From: Lutibacter sp.
GTDB taxonomy: Bacteria > Bacteroidota > Bacteroidia > Flavobacteriales > Flavobacteriaceae
Reading direction: 5' to 3'
DNA: 64,000 bases
NCBI RefSeq assembly: GCF_016342705.1
Contig: NZ_JAEINV010000009.1
Span: 62,001-126,000, forward strand
A program made the translations under genes and the position numbers. The notes beneath the pieces are model-generated. The model did not search any database. It saw nothing but the letters and a program-made list of their open reading frames with translations, and was not told the origin of the DNA. Position 1 is the stretch's first letter. Every line of letters starts with the position of its first letter. This document shows, piece after piece, positions 9,280 to 18,629 of this stretch.

Positions 9280-9912
9280 ATGAATGTAATTAATAGTTTA
9301 GAATGGAGATATGCAACAAAAAAGTTCAATCCTGCAAAAAAACTATCAAATCAACAAATTGATACTTTAAAAAACGCTTTTAATTTAACACCAACATCTT
9401 TTGGGTTACAACCAATAAAATTAATTGTAATCGAGAATAAAGAATTACAAGAAAAGTTTATTGAGTTGGCATACTTTCAGCGTCAAGTAGCAGATGCATC
9501 TCACCTATTGGTTATTTGTATTGAAAATGACACCACAACAAATGATATAAATGCTTATTTTGATTTAGAAAAAAAAATAAGAAATGTTGAAGAAGCTACA
9601 ATTGCCAATTTTAGAAAGCAATTAATTGAAATGTATGATAACAAGACAGCTGAAGAGAAAAAATTATCAGCTATTTACCAAACTTATATTGCATTAGGAA
9701 ATTTAATGACCGTTTGTGCTGTTGAAAAAATAGATGCTTGTCCGCTTGAAGGTTTTATTCCAGAAAAAGTTGATCAACTTTTAAATTTAAAAGCCTTAAA
9801 TTTATCATCCGTTTTATTATTGCCGGTTGGAATTAGAGCCGACGATGATATAATGAGTACACTAAAAAAAGTAAGAAAACCACTGAATGAAATGATTATT
9901 GGCATTTCATAA
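9280..9912 (+). CDS. nitroreductase family NAD(P)H-dependent oxidoreductase
   Basis: FMN-dependent oxidoreductase of 210 residues, the normal size for the nitroreductase fold. The signature RYATKKFNPAKKLS and TPTSFGLQPIKLIVI near the N-terminus builds the FMN phosphate site, and ALGNLMTVCAVEKIDACPLEGF follows in the core. It is likely cytosolic and acts on quinones, nitro-compounds or dihydropteridine-type substrates; the physiological substrate cannot be read. It precedes pepD by 32 bases and may be cotranscribed with it. Confidence 0.88.
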   Translation: MNVINSLEWRYATKKFNPAKKLSNQQIDTLKNAFNLTPTSFGLQPIKLIVIENKELQEKFIELAYFQRQVADASHLLVICIENDTTTNDINAYFDLEKKIRNVEEATIANFRKQLIEMYDNKTAEEKKLSAIYQTYIALGNLMTVCAVEKIDACPLEGFIPEKVDQLLNLKALNLSSVLLLPVGIRADDDIMSTLKKVRKPLNEMIIGIS

Positions 9913-9944
9913 AAAATACAAACCAAAAAATATCAAAACTAATT

Positions 9945-11402
9945 ATGAGTAAAGCAATAAGAACCCTTGAACCGAAAGAACTTTGGAATAATTTTGCCAA
10001 TTTAAATGAAGTGCCAAGAGGCTCTAAAAAAGAAGAAAAAGTTATTCAATTTATAGCTGACTTCGGAAAAAAATTAAACCTTGAAACTGTTATTGATCCT
10101 GTTGGAAATGTAATTATAAAAAAACCAGCATCAAAAGGAATGGAAGGCAGAAAAACAGTTGTACTGCAATCGCATTTAGATATGGTACATCAAAAAAATT
10201 CCAGTACAAATTTTGATTTTGATACAGAAGGAATTAAAATGATAATTGATGGTGAATGGGTAAAAGCAGATGGAACAACTTTAGGAGCGGATAATGGTTT
10301 AGGCGTTGCTGCAATAATGAGTGTTCTAGAATCTAAGTCTATTCAACATCCAGCTATTGAAGCATTATTTACTATTGATGAGGAAACTGGAATGACTGGT
10401 GCAATGGGATTACAAGGTGGTTATTTAAACGGTGAAATATTATTAAATTTAGATACTGAGGAAGATGACGAAATTGATATTGGTTGTGCTGGAGGTATAG
10501 ATATTACTGCTCAAAACCCTTATAATGCAGTAAATTCACCAAGTAACAGTGTTGGTTTTAATATTTCTGTTACAGGTTTAAATGGTGGACATTCTGGAAT
10601 GGATATTCATAAAGGATTAGGGAATGCTAATAAAATTATGAACCGACTTTTATTTGGATCTCAAGAATTTGTTAGAGTTTCTGAAATAAATGGAGGAAGC
10701 TTACGAAATGCTATTCCTAGAGAAAGTTTTGCACTTGTATCAGTAAAAGAATTATATAAAGATCAATTTTTAAAAACAATTAATAAAATTGCTAAAGAAA
10801 TTAAAACTGAGTTTAAAACAGTTGATCCAAACCTAGAAATAACATTTACTTTAACTGCAGTTCCTAAAAAAGTAATGACTTCCATTAGTCAAAATACGCT
10901 AATAAAAACTTTATATGCCTTACACAATGGTGTATATAGAATGAGTAATGATATGGACGGCTTAGTTGAAACTTCTAATAATATTGCTCGTGTAATTGTA
11001 AAAGATGAATTAATTAAAATTTTATGCTTAACCCGTTCTTCTGTTGAAAGCTCAAAATTTGATTTAGCTAATACTTTAAAAGCTACTTTTGAATTAAGCG
11101 GATTTAAAGTAACTTTATCTGGCTCATATCCAGGTTGGAAACCAAATGTAAACTCGCCTATTTTAAAAGTTTTAAGTGAAACCTATGAAAAACTTTTTGA
11201 AAGCAAAGCAAATGTTGTTGCTTGTCACGCAGGTTTAGAATGTGGAATTTTAGGAACAAATTACCCAGAAATGGATATGATTTCATTCGGTCCAACAATT
11301 CAAGGAGCACATTCTCCAGATGAAAGAGCTCATATAAAATCTGCTCAAAAATTTTGGAAATTTTTACTTAACATACTGGAAAACATACCGTTTAAAAAAT
11401 AA
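9945..11402 (+). CDS. pepD: aminoacyl-histidine dipeptidase (PepD, M20 family)
   Basis: Zinc dipeptidase of the M20C group that hydrolyses Xaa-His and related dipeptides in the cytosol. The 485 residues match the PepD length. Metal ligands are visible in QSHLDMVHQK, the bridging Asp in GADNGLGVA, the catalytic Glu in DEETGMTGAMG, and the later NLDTEEDDE. The lid domain includes GGHSGMDIHKGLGN. The last metal His lies in GAHSPDERAHI. A strong terminator follows. Confidence 0.93.
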   Translation: MSKAIRTLEPKELWNNFANLNEVPRGSKKEEKVIQFIADFGKKLNLETVIDPVGNVIIKKPASKGMEGRKTVVLQSHLDMVHQKNSSTNFDFDTEGIKMIIDGEWVKADGTTLGADNGLGVAAIMSVLESKSIQHPAIEALFTIDEETGMTGAMGLQGGYLNGEILLNLDTEEDDEIDIGCAGGIDITAQNPYNAVNSPSNSVGFNISVTGLNGGHSGMDIHKGLGNANKIMNRLLFGSQEFVRVSEINGGSLRNAIPRESFALVSVKELYKDQFLKTINKIAKEIKTEFKTVDPNLEITFTLTAVPKKVMTSISQNTLIKTLYALHNGVYRMSNDMDGLVETSNNIARVIVKDELIKILCLTRSSVESSKFDLANTLKATFELSGFKVTLSGSYPGWKPNVNSPILKVLSETYEKLFESKANVVACHAGLECGILGTNYPEMDMISFGPTIQGAHSPDERAHIKSAQKFWKFLLNILENIPFKK

Positions 11403-11410
11403 CGATACAA

Positions 11411-11444
11411 AAAGAGGTTGAAATTATTTAACCTCTTTTTTTTT
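11411..11444 (+). terminator. intrinsic terminator after pepD
   Basis: Stem AAAGAGGTT with AACCTCTTT across a 10-base loop, followed by a run of T. It lies 9 bases after the pepD stop codon. Confidence 0.85.
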
Positions 11445-11525
11445 ATTTCTTTGTTAACATTATTCCCTTTTATAAACCATAAATAATTGTATTTTTACAC
11501 CTTAAAAATAACTTGATAATCTCCA

Positions 11526-12308
11526 ATGGGAAAAATTATTGCAATTGCCAATCAAAAAGGTGGTGTTGGCAAAACTACAACAACAGTTAATTTAGCTGCT
11601 GCACTAGGTGTTTTAGAAAAAAAAGTGCTGTTAATTGATGCCGATCCACAAGCAAATGCGTCGTCTGGTCTTGGTATTAATGTAGATGAAGTTGAAATTG
11701 GTACATACCAAATTCTAGAACATGCCACTACTGCAAGAGAAGCCATAATTGCCACAAATTCTCCAAATGTAGACCTTATTCCTGCACATATTGATTTAGT
11801 AGCGATTGAAATTGAATTAGTTGATAAAAAAAATCGTGAATATATGTTAAAGGAAATATTGAAAGATATTAAAGACGATTACGATTATATTTTAATTGAC
11901 TGTGCTCCATCTTTAGGTTTAATAACCTTAAATTCTTTGGTTGCAGCAGATTCAGTGATTATTCCAATTCAATGCGAATATTACGCCCTTGAAGGTTTAG
12001 GAAAATTATTGAATACCATAAAAAGTGTTCAAAAAATTCACAATTCAAATTTAGATATTGAAGGATTGCTATTAACCATGTATGATTCTCGTTTACGCCT
12101 TTCTAACCAAGTTGTAGAAGAAGTTAATAAACACTTTCAAGATATGGTGTTTAAAACAGTCATTCAAAGAAATGTAAGGCTAAGTGAAGCTCCAAGTTTT
12201 GGAGAAAGTATAATCTCTTATGATGCTACAAGTAAAGGCGCAGTAAATTATATAAACTTAGCAAACGAAATATTAAAAAAGAATAAAAAAAATGGCAAAG
12301 GCAATTAA
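11526..12308 (+). CDS. parA: chromosome partitioning ATPase ParA (Soj)
   Basis: Deviant Walker-A ATPase of chromosome segregation that binds DNA non-specifically and is stimulated by ParB. Residues 9-18 carry NQKGGVGKTT with both signature lysines (K11 and K16); Walker A' is LLIDADPQANASSG and Walker B is YILIDCAPSLG. At 260 residues without an N-terminal HTH it is the chromosomal type. parB overlaps its end by 17 bases, so translation is coupled. Confidence 0.96.
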   Translation: MGKIIAIANQKGGVGKTTTTVNLAAALGVLEKKVLLIDADPQANASSGLGINVDEVEIGTYQILEHATTAREAIIATNSPNVDLIPAHIDLVAIEIELVDKKNREYMLKEILKDIKDDYDYILIDCAPSLGLITLNSLVAADSVIIPIQCEYYALEGLGKLLNTIKSVQKIHNSNLDIEGLLLTMYDSRLRLSNQVVEEVNKHFQDMVFKTVIQRNVRLSEAPSFGESIISYDATSKGAVNYINLANEILKKNKKNGKGN

Positions 12309-13191
12309 AAAACAAGCACTTGGAAGAGGATTATCTGCCTTATTAAAAGAAACAAATTCAGATATAAATTCTGCAGAAGATAAATTTGCAGACAAACTTG
12401 TTGGAAATATTTTAGAAATTGAATTAGATTCAATTGAAGTAAATCCATACCAACCAAGAAGCTATTTTAATGAAGAAGCTTTAAGAGAATTAGCCAGCTC
12501 TATAAAAGAACTTGGCGTTATTCAACCAATTACAGTTCGTAAATTTGAAGGTAATAAATTTCAATTAGTTTCAGGAGAGCGAAGATTTAGAGCTTCAAAA
12601 TTAATAGGAAATACAACAATACCAGCTTACATTAGACTTGCTAATGATCAAGAAATGTTGGAAATGGCTTTGGTTGAAAACATTCAGCGTAAAGACCTAG
12701 ATCCTATAGAAGTTGCACTTTCATACCAACGTTTAATAGATGAAATAGATTTAACTCAAGAAGAAATGAGTGCCCGAGTTGGAAAAAAGCGTTCCACAAT
12801 TAGTAACTATTTGCGTTTACTAAAATTAGATCCAATTATTCAAACTGGAATGCGTGATGGATTTTTATCTATGGGTCATGGTAGAGCTCTTATAAATGTA
12901 GAAGACCCTCAAGAACAATTAAGTATTTACGAAAAAATTATTGAAGAAAAATTATCTGTTCGTCAAACTGAACAATTAGTTAAAGATGGAAAAGAAACTC
13001 CTTTAAAAGTAGTTGCAAAACCAACAAAACAAAAAGAAAATCCAGCGTTTGTTTCAAATGGTTTAAAAACCTTTAGCGAATACTTTGGGCACAAAATTGA
13101 CGTTAAACTTTCTGGAGCTGATAAAGGAAAAATTTTAATTCCATTTCATTCAGAAGAAGATTTTAACCGAATTAAAAAATTATTAGAATAG
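12292..13191 (+). CDS. parB: ParB/RepB/Spo0J family partition protein
   Basis: parS-binding CTPase of 299 residues. The N-terminal RGLSALL motif (ParA-interacting), the NPYQPR box, and the CTP-binding GERRFRASK followed by ENIQRKDLDPIE are all present, with a central helix-turn-helix (TQEEMSARVGKKRSTISNYL) and a C-terminal dimerisation region. It partners the overlapping parA. The stop shares one base with the next start, so the DUF5683 gene is in the same operon. Confidence 0.96.
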   Translation: MAKAIKKQALGRGLSALLKETNSDINSAEDKFADKLVGNILEIELDSIEVNPYQPRSYFNEEALRELASSIKELGVIQPITVRKFEGNKFQLVSGERRFRASKLIGNTTIPAYIRLANDQEMLEMALVENIQRKDLDPIEVALSYQRLIDEIDLTQEEMSARVGKKRSTISNYLRLLKLDPIIQTGMRDGFLSMGHGRALINVEDPQEQLSIYEKIIEEKLSVRQTEQLVKDGKETPLKVVAKPTKQKENPAFVSNGLKTFSEYFGHKIDVKLSGADKGKILIPFHSEEDFNRIKKLLE

Positions 13192-13769
13192 TGCTAAATA
13201 AACAGTTATACATATTTATAATTTTTGTAACTATTTTCTTTAATAAAAGTTATTCGCAAGAAGAAAATACAAATTTAAAAATAAAGGATACCATTTTTGA
13301 GGCCTATACCTTCAATCCTTTATCTCCTGCAAAAGCTGCTTTTTATTCCGCAATTTTACCAGGATTAGGTCAGGCTTATAATAAAAAGTATTGGAAAATT
13401 CCTTTTGTATATGGAGCACTTGGTAGTGGAGTTTATTTTTATGATTTAAACAATAAAAATTTTAACCGAGCTAGAACCGCGTATAAGTTGCGATTGAATG
13501 ATAAACCCGATGAATTTGATGGCTTAGATGGGAAAATTTATCTTTCAGATGATGCACTTACAAGAGCGCAAAAAAGTTATAAAAAAGATAGAGATTTATC
13601 ATTACTTGTAACCATTGGTTTATACTTTTTACAAATTATTGAAGCAAGTACAAACGCACATCTATTACAACATAATGTAGATGATAATTTATCTTTTTCA
13701 CCACAAATAATTCAAAATTCAGTCACAAACAAATCCGTTGTTGGTGCCTCAATTAATTTTAATTTTTAA
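13191..13769 (+). CDS. DUF5683 domain protein, exported
   Basis: 192 residues with an N-terminal signal peptide (about 1-22, ending KSYSQ) and the DUF5683 core: SPAKAAFYSAILPGLGQAYN, then KYWKIPFVYGALGSGVYFY and further hydrophobic segments. The start is GTG at 13191, sharing one base with the parB stop; no in-frame ATG precedes the signal peptide. The family is conserved beside parAB in Flavobacteriia and its function is unknown. It is probably in or facing the periplasm. Confidence 0.85.
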   Translation: MLNKQLYIFIIFVTIFFNKSYSQEENTNLKIKDTIFEAYTFNPLSPAKAAFYSAILPGLGQAYNKKYWKIPFVYGALGSGVYFYDLNNKNFNRARTAYKLRLNDKPDEFDGLDGKIYLSDDALTRAQKSYKKDRDLSLLVTIGLYFLQIIEASTNAHLLQHNVDDNLSFSPQIIQNSVTNKSVVGASINFNF

Positions 13770-13771
13770 TA

Positions 13772-14473
13772 ATGAAAATAGCACTTTTAGGTTACGGTAG
13801 AATGGGGAAAACAATAGAGCAAATTGCCTTGCAACGTGGTCATACAATTGTTTTAAAAGTTGATGAAAACACTGAAAGTTACGATATTACAAAGGCCGAT
13901 ATAGCGATTGATTTTAGTATTCCATCAGTTGCATTTGCTAATATTTCAAACTGTTTAAACAACAACGTTCCTGTTGTTAGCGGAACAACTGGTTGGTTAG
14001 ATAAGTTTAACAATGCCAAAGAACTTTGCCTGCAAAAAAACGGAGGTTTTATATATGCTTCAAATTATAGTTTAGGTGTTAATATCTTTTTTGAACTAAA
14101 TGAAAATTTAGCCAAAATGATGCGCAACTTAAAGCAATATGAAATTTCAATGGAAGAAATACATCATACAAAAAAATTAGATGCTCCAAGCGGGACTGCA
14201 ATTACACTTGCAGAAGGAATTATTAAAAATTCTGATAAAGAAAGTTGGGCATTAAATGTAACAAATAAAGATACTGAACTACCTATAGTAGCAAAACGCA
14301 TTGATGATGTTCCAGGAACGCATTCTGTAGCATATAAATCAACTGTAGATACTATTGATATTAAACATACCGCCCACAGCAGAGATGGTTTTGCTTTAGG
14401 AGCTGTTATTGCTGCCGAGTGGTTAGTTGATAAAAAAGGTGTTTTTACAATGAAAGACGTTTTAGGTATTTAA
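13772..14473 (+). CDS. dapB: 4-hydroxy-tetrahydrodipicolinate reductase
   Basis: DapB reduces 4-hydroxy-tetrahydrodipicolinate with NAD(P)H in the lysine/diaminopimelate pathway. The Rossmann glycine motif is at the extreme N-terminus (LLGYGRMGKTIE), the catalytic HH pair and Lys are in EIHHTKKLDAPSGTA, and the C-terminal DapB domain ends with HTAHSRDGFALGA. At 233 residues it is the short Bacteroidota form. It is 2 bases from the previous gene and 16 from lepB. Confidence 0.95.
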   Translation: MKIALLGYGRMGKTIEQIALQRGHTIVLKVDENTESYDITKADIAIDFSIPSVAFANISNCLNNNVPVVSGTTGWLDKFNNAKELCLQKNGGFIYASNYSLGVNIFFELNENLAKMMRNLKQYEISMEEIHHTKKLDAPSGTAITLAEGIIKNSDKESWALNVTNKDTELPIVAKRIDDVPGTHSVAYKSTVDTIDIKHTAHSRDGFALGAVIAAEWLVDKKGVFTMKDVLGI

Positions 14474-14489
14474 TTAAAACTTAGTAATT

Positions 14490-16031
14490 ATGACAATGAT
14501 TGAATGGTTCATATTTTTCTTAATAATTCAGGTAATCCACTTTTTAGGAACTTGGAAATTATATGTAAAAGCAGGTAGAAAACCTTGGGAAGCAATAATT
14601 CCTATTTATAATGGAATTGTATTAATGAAAATTATAAAACGCCCAAGTTGGTGGATAATTTTATTATTTATTCCAATCATAAACTTACTAATGTTTCCTG
14701 TAATTTGGGTTGAGACTATTAGAAGTTTCGGAAAATATAAAACATTACACTCATTTTTAGTGGTACTTTCTTTAGGTTTTTATATTTATTACTTAAATTA
14801 TATTGAAAAAGTAATTTATGTTGAAGACCGAAGTTTAAAATCCAGAACAGAATTAGGTGAATGGGTAAGTTCAATAGTTTTTGCTATAATTGCTGCAACA
14901 ATTGTGCATACGTACTTTATGCAGCCTTATACAATTCCTACTTCTTCATTAGAAAAATCGTTACTAATTGGTGATTTTCTATTTGTTAGTAAATTTCATT
15001 ATGGAGCAAGAACTCCAATGACAACAATTGCTGCGCCAATGGTTCACGATTCATTGCCATTAACTAAAATGAAATCATACTTAAGCAAACCTCAACTGCC
15101 ATACTTTAGATTTCCTGGATTTGAAAAAATTAAAAGAAATGAAATAGTAGTTTTTAGTTGGCCAGTAGATACCGTTCGTTTTTTTAGAGATCGTTCTAAT
15201 ATTCATATTGATAAGCCTATTGATAAAAAATCTAATTACGTAAAACGTTGTGTGGGTATTCCTGGAGATTCTCTTGAAATTAAAGATGGTTACATTTTTA
15301 TAAATGGCGAAAAAACTGTGTTGCCAGACAGAGCAAAAACACAATATATGCATAAAGTTGTTACTAACGGGCAACAATTAAATGGTACTACTTTAAGCAG
15401 ATATAATGTTACTGAAGGACATTTTCAAGGAGATTTTTATATGCTGAATTTAACAGATGAAAATGCTGCCAAACTTAGTAAAAATCCAATAGTTACAAGT
15501 GTAACAAAGTTGATTGAACCTAAAGGTAATTATAGTAAATCCATATTTCCACATAATGAGCAATATCCTTGGTCTATAGACAATTACGGCCCAATTTATA
15601 TTCCAGAAGCTGGTAAAACAGTTGAACTTAATTCAAAATCATTACCATTTTATAAACGAATTATTGAAGTATATGAAAACAATGATTTAACAATTAATGG
15701 TGATGAAATTTTTATCAATGGAAAATTAGCAACGTCATATACTTTTAAACAAGATTATTATTGGATGATGGGAGACAACCGTCATAATTCTGAAGATGCA
15801 CGTTATTGGGGTTATGTGCCGTTTGACCACGTTGTTGGAAAACCAGTTTTTATTTGGTTTAGCTGGGATAGTAACGCAGAAGGAATTGCAAATAAAATTC
15901 GTTGGAAACGCGTTTTCACAACTGTTCATGGTAGTGGAGAGCCAGTTTCTTATTTAAATTATTTTTTAGGAGCTTTATTACTATGGTTTGGTTATAGTTC
16001 TTTTAGAAAACGCAAAAACAAAGAAGGATAA
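14490..16031 (+). CDS. lepB: signal peptidase I, long Bacteroidota form
   Basis: Membrane serine/lysine endopeptidase that removes Sec signal peptides. Two to four hydrophobic segments fill residues 5-105 (a Bacteroidota extension), then a TM anchor at about 125-143. The nucleophile is S153 in IPTSSLEKSL and the general base K252 in YVKRCVGIPGDS. The closing box is MMGDNRHNSEDARYWG near residue 430. The long stretch between the Lys box and the GDN box is an insertion typical of this phylum. A C-terminal TM helix ends the 513-residue protein. Confidence 0.95.
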   Translation: MTMIEWFIFFLIIQVIHFLGTWKLYVKAGRKPWEAIIPIYNGIVLMKIIKRPSWWIILLFIPIINLLMFPVIWVETIRSFGKYKTLHSFLVVLSLGFYIYYLNYIEKVIYVEDRSLKSRTELGEWVSSIVFAIIAATIVHTYFMQPYTIPTSSLEKSLLIGDFLFVSKFHYGARTPMTTIAAPMVHDSLPLTKMKSYLSKPQLPYFRFPGFEKIKRNEIVVFSWPVDTVRFFRDRSNIHIDKPIDKKSNYVKRCVGIPGDSLEIKDGYIFINGEKTVLPDRAKTQYMHKVVTNGQQLNGTTLSRYNVTEGHFQGDFYMLNLTDENAAKLSKNPIVTSVTKLIEPKGNYSKSIFPHNEQYPWSIDNYGPIYIPEAGKTVELNSKSLPFYKRIIEVYENNDLTINGDEIFINGKLATSYTFKQDYYWMMGDNRHNSEDARYWGYVPFDHVVGKPVFIWFSWDSNAEGIANKIRWKRVFTTVHGSGEPVSYLNYFLGALLLWFGYSSFRKRKNKEG

Positions 16032-16050
16032 TTCATCCATTTAAAATTTA

Positions 16051-16090
16051 ATAATTAGGAATCTTATAGTAATAAGATTCCTAATTATTT
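16051..16090 (+). terminator. 18-bp perfect inverted repeat after lepB, probable terminator
   Basis: Arms 16051-16068 and 16073-16090 are exact reverse complements around the loop AGTA. The right arm is T-rich but no clean T-tract follows, so termination is probable and not certain. The WbqC gene starts 16 bases later. Confidence 0.65.
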
Positions 16091-16105
16091 ATATAAACAA
16101 TCACA

Positions 16106-16723
16106 ATGACTTTATTTCAACCAACATTTTTTTCACCAATAGCACAATATGTTGGCATTGCTAAATCATCAAAAATTTTGTTTGAAGTTGAAGATAACTT
16201 TCAAAAACAAACCTATAGAAATAGATGCTACATACAAACAGCAAATGGCAAATATTTACTAAATGTTCCTGTTCAACACGCAAAAGGTTTAAAAATAAAA
16301 ACAAAAGATGTAAAGATTGATTATAAAGATTCTTGGAATATACATTTTATAAAAACCTTAAAAACCGCTTATAATTCTTCACCCTTTTTTGAATTTTATA
16401 TAGACGATTTACTACCAATAATACTTAAAAAAAACAGTTATTTATTAGACTTAAATTTAAGCTGTCACCATTTTGTAATGGAAGCGCTTCAACTTGAAAT
16501 ACCAAGTTCTAACACATTAGAATACGAAAAAAATTTAGAAGCTAATTTTGATTTTAGAGTTTTAGCAAACGTTTCTAACAATGAAATTTTTAACTTTGAT
16601 AAATACACTCAAGTTTTTGATCAAAACAATGGTTTTATTCCTAATTTAAGCATTTTAGATTTAATTTTTATGGAAGGACCAAGTGCTGAAAGTTATTTAA
16701 TAAAACAAAACATTCAATTTTAA
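16106..16723 (+). CDS. WbqC family protein
   Basis: 205-residue WbqC-like (WbqC/Mit1 family) protein. It opens with FQPTFFSPIAQYVGIAKSSK and contains RNRCYIQTANGKYLLNVPV and a C-terminal DLIFMEGPSAESYL. Family members occur in surface-polysaccharide loci, but the Bacteroidota housekeeping version beside lepB has no defined reaction. No signal peptide is seen. It abuts the next gene with no gap. Confidence 0.88.
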   Translation: MTLFQPTFFSPIAQYVGIAKSSKILFEVEDNFQKQTYRNRCYIQTANGKYLLNVPVQHAKGLKIKTKDVKIDYKDSWNIHFIKTLKTAYNSSPFFEFYIDDLLPIILKKNSYLLDLNLSCHHFVMEALQLEIPSSNTLEYEKNLEANFDFRVLANVSNNEIFNFDKYTQVFDQNNGFIPNLSILDLIFMEGPSAESYLIKQNIQF

Positions 16724-17038
16724 TTGGAACTTCTTAGATTTATAATGCATTATGGAATGCACTTTTTGGTTCCAGGAATTATTGCTTACGTTTTCTTTAA
16801 AAAAAATTGGAAAAAAGTTTGGTTCATTTTCATACTCACAATGCTGGTTGATTTGGACCATTTAGTTGCCTCACCAATATTTGATGCCAGCAGATGTAGT
16901 ATTAATTACCATCCGCTTCACTCCTATTATGCCATATTTTTTTATTTTTTATTACTACTTCCTTCAAAAACCAGAATAATAGCTATAAGCTTACTTTTTC
17001 ATATGTTTACTGATTTTATGGATTGCTTTTGGTTGTAA
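16724..17038 (+). CDS. DUF6122 family membrane protein
   Basis: A 104-residue hydrophobic protein with about three to four TM segments and conserved polar clusters (MLVDLDHLVASPIF, SINYHPLHSYYA, HMFTDFMDCFW) characteristic of DUF6122; the Asp/His pattern suggests a metal site. I keep the TTG start at 16724, directly after the WbqC stop, because the residues after it (ELLRFIMHYG) match the usual family N-terminus. The ATG at 16745 would cut into it. Function unknown. Confidence 0.78.
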   Translation: MELLRFIMHYGMHFLVPGIIAYVFFKKNWKKVWFIFILTMLVDLDHLVASPIFDASRCSINYHPLHSYYAIFFYFLLLLPSKTRIIAISLLFHMFTDFMDCFWL

Positions 17039-17137
17039 TTTACGATTTGGTGATTTATTTTTTTACCATTTGGGAACTACTAAAAACAGAAATTCTATAA
17101 CTTTAAGTATCATTTATCGTGTTTTAAAGTTAGTATT

Positions 17138-17737
17138 ATGGTAAAAAAAAGCTTATTAATTGTCTCATTGTTATTAAGCTTATTTTTTTGTGTGAAATTT
17201 TTATCTTTTAAAAACAAAACAAATTACTGTCCAACAGAGACTTTAAATAAAATTCAGAATGGCGATTTAGTTTTACGCTGCGGAAGATCTATTGAAAGTT
17301 TTACCGTGTATACAGCCGATAACAATTCCGAATTTTCACATATTGGAATTATTAGTATTGAAAATAATATGAGCTATGTAATTCACGCAGTGCCTTGTAA
17401 TGATAATCTTATCAAAAAAGAAAAATTAACTGATTTTATAAGTCCAAAATTCGCATCAACTTATGCTATTTACCGCACAAATTTTAATACATCTATATTA
17501 AAAAAAGTTGTGAACCAAGCAAAGTTATTCCGCATAAAAAAATACACTTTTGATACTAATTATGATTTAAAAACTAATACAAAACTATATTGTACAGAAT
17601 TAGTATTAAAAGCTTTTAAAAACTCAGGAATTGAATTAAATATTAAACCTTCCGAATTTAATTATATAGTTGGAAAACAAGAAATTATACTCCCTTCAGA
17701 ATTTACAAAATCCCCATATTTTTATAAAATTATATAA
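17138..17737 (+). CDS. YiiX/YebB-like NlpC/P60-superfamily cysteine hydrolase, membrane anchored
   Basis: 199 residues with an N-terminal signal anchor (about 5-24). The permuted papain-like (DUF830/YiiX) fold is indicated by NGDLVLRCG, then the histidine H68 in FSHIGII and the cysteine C152 in YCTELVLKAF; His before Cys is the permuted order. Such enzymes hydrolyse amide or ester bonds in peptidoglycan or lipids; the substrate here is unknown. The active site would lie outside the cytoplasm. Confidence 0.82.
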   Translation: MVKKSLLIVSLLLSLFFCVKFLSFKNKTNYCPTETLNKIQNGDLVLRCGRSIESFTVYTADNNSEFSHIGIISIENNMSYVIHAVPCNDNLIKKEKLTDFISPKFASTYAIYRTNFNTSILKKVVNQAKLFRIKKYTFDTNYDLKTNTKLYCTELVLKAFKNSGIELNIKPSEFNYIVGKQEIILPSEFTKSPYFYKII

Positions 17738-17757
17738 CATCTTAAAACAAATTTATT

Positions 17758-18168
17758 ATGAAAAACTCAACAATTTACGCGTCAATTTTAACAATAATTC
17801 TAGTAGTAGGATTTAATTCTTGTGGTGGCTCAACAAGTTCTCCGGGAAAAGCCGTAATCTCACTTTATGAAAAAATGAAAAATAAAGACTTTGAAAAAGT
17901 TGCCAAAATGTATGTTAAAAAAGATGGCGAACAATTATCGGAAGATGAAGCAAAAAAAATAGAAGGATTGGTTGGAATGGGAGCTCAAGAAAATGAAAAA
18001 AAAGGTGGTTTAGATAAAATTACCATAGAAGAAGAAAAAATAAGTGAAGATGGTAATTCTGCAAAAGTTGATTTTATAATTCATTATAAAAATGGTGATA
18101 CTGATAATGAACACGTTTCATTAATTAAAGTTAATGGCAACTGGTTATTTCAAATAACTAATTTTTAA
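17758..18168 (+). CDS. DUF4878-like lipoprotein
   Basis: 136-residue predicted lipoprotein with lipid-modified C22 in VVGFNSCGG. The mature part fits the small DUF4878/NTF2-like fold: SPGKAVISLYEKMKNKDFEKVAKMYV, a charged helix, then beta strands ending VKVNGNWLFQIT-type (KVNGNWLFQI). A ligand-binding role is possible for this fold but is not shown. It lies 4 bases before the next exported protein, so the two are likely cotranscribed. Confidence 0.78.
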   Translation: MKNSTIYASILTIILVVGFNSCGGSTSSPGKAVISLYEKMKNKDFEKVAKMYVKKDGEQLSEDEAKKIEGLVGMGAQENEKKGGLDKITIEEEKISEDGNSAKVDFIIHYKNGDTDNEHVSLIKVNGNWLFQITNF

Positions 18169-18172
18169 TGTT

Positions 18173-18577
18173 ATGAAAAAGTTTTTTTTACTTACAACAG
18201 TTGTGTTATTTCTATTTAATATAAAAATGGATGCTCAAGAATATACGACCCTTGAAATTTTAAATCTTGATACTGAGATTGCAAGAAATGCAATCAATCA
18301 AACTTTTAAAGATTTAAAATTACCACCAATGCATATTTGGAATAATGAAACCTCTGATGAAAGTAGTTTTTATAAATATACCTCATTTATGGTAAAAAAC
18401 AGGTTTGTATTTAAAGTAAATGTAGAACCGAATAAATTAACTATTTCAATTATAAACAGACAATATTATTCCAATAATATTTGGGTTGATAGTCCTTTAC
18501 CAATGTCGAAAAAACAAGCCGCTAAAATTTTAGATCCCATAAAGGAAAAAGTTTTAGCGCTAACCAAAACTAATTAA
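18173..18577 (+). CDS. exported protein of unknown function, paralogue of the next gene's N-terminal domain
   Basis: 134 residues with a signal peptide (about 1-21, ending KMDAQ). I do not recognise a named family. The mature part aligns by eye end to end with residues 30-135 of the following gene: NQTFKDLKLPPMHIW against NTFKELKLPRISIY, VKNRFVFKVNV against VKNRLKFNVEF, and LPMSKKQAAKILDPIKEK against LPMSKKKAAKILDPIKEK. The pair is a local duplication. A terminator separates it from its paralogue. Confidence 0.75.
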   Translation: MKKFFLLTTVVLFLFNIKMDAQEYTTLEILNLDTEIARNAINQTFKDLKLPPMHIWNNETSDESSFYKYTSFMVKNRFVFKVNVEPNKLTISIINRQYYSNNIWVDSPLPMSKKQAAKILDPIKEKVLALTKTN

Positions 18578-18586
18578 TATTAAACG

Positions 18587-18614
18587 AACCTCAGCTTTGC
18601 TGGGGTTTATTTTT
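18587..18614 (+). terminator. intrinsic terminator between the two paralogues
   Basis: Stem AACCTCAGC / GCTGGGGTT (9 bp, one G-T pair) with a TTT loop, followed by TATTTTTAT. It begins 10 bases after the first paralogue's stop and ends 16 bases before the second paralogue's ATG. Confidence 0.75.
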
Positions 18615-18629
18615 ATAAAAGGTTTTAAA

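Noticed and set aside
18597-18629. Upstream TTG start for the large exported protein
   Set aside because: It lies inside a terminator hairpin; the ATG at 18630 is followed directly by a good signal peptide.
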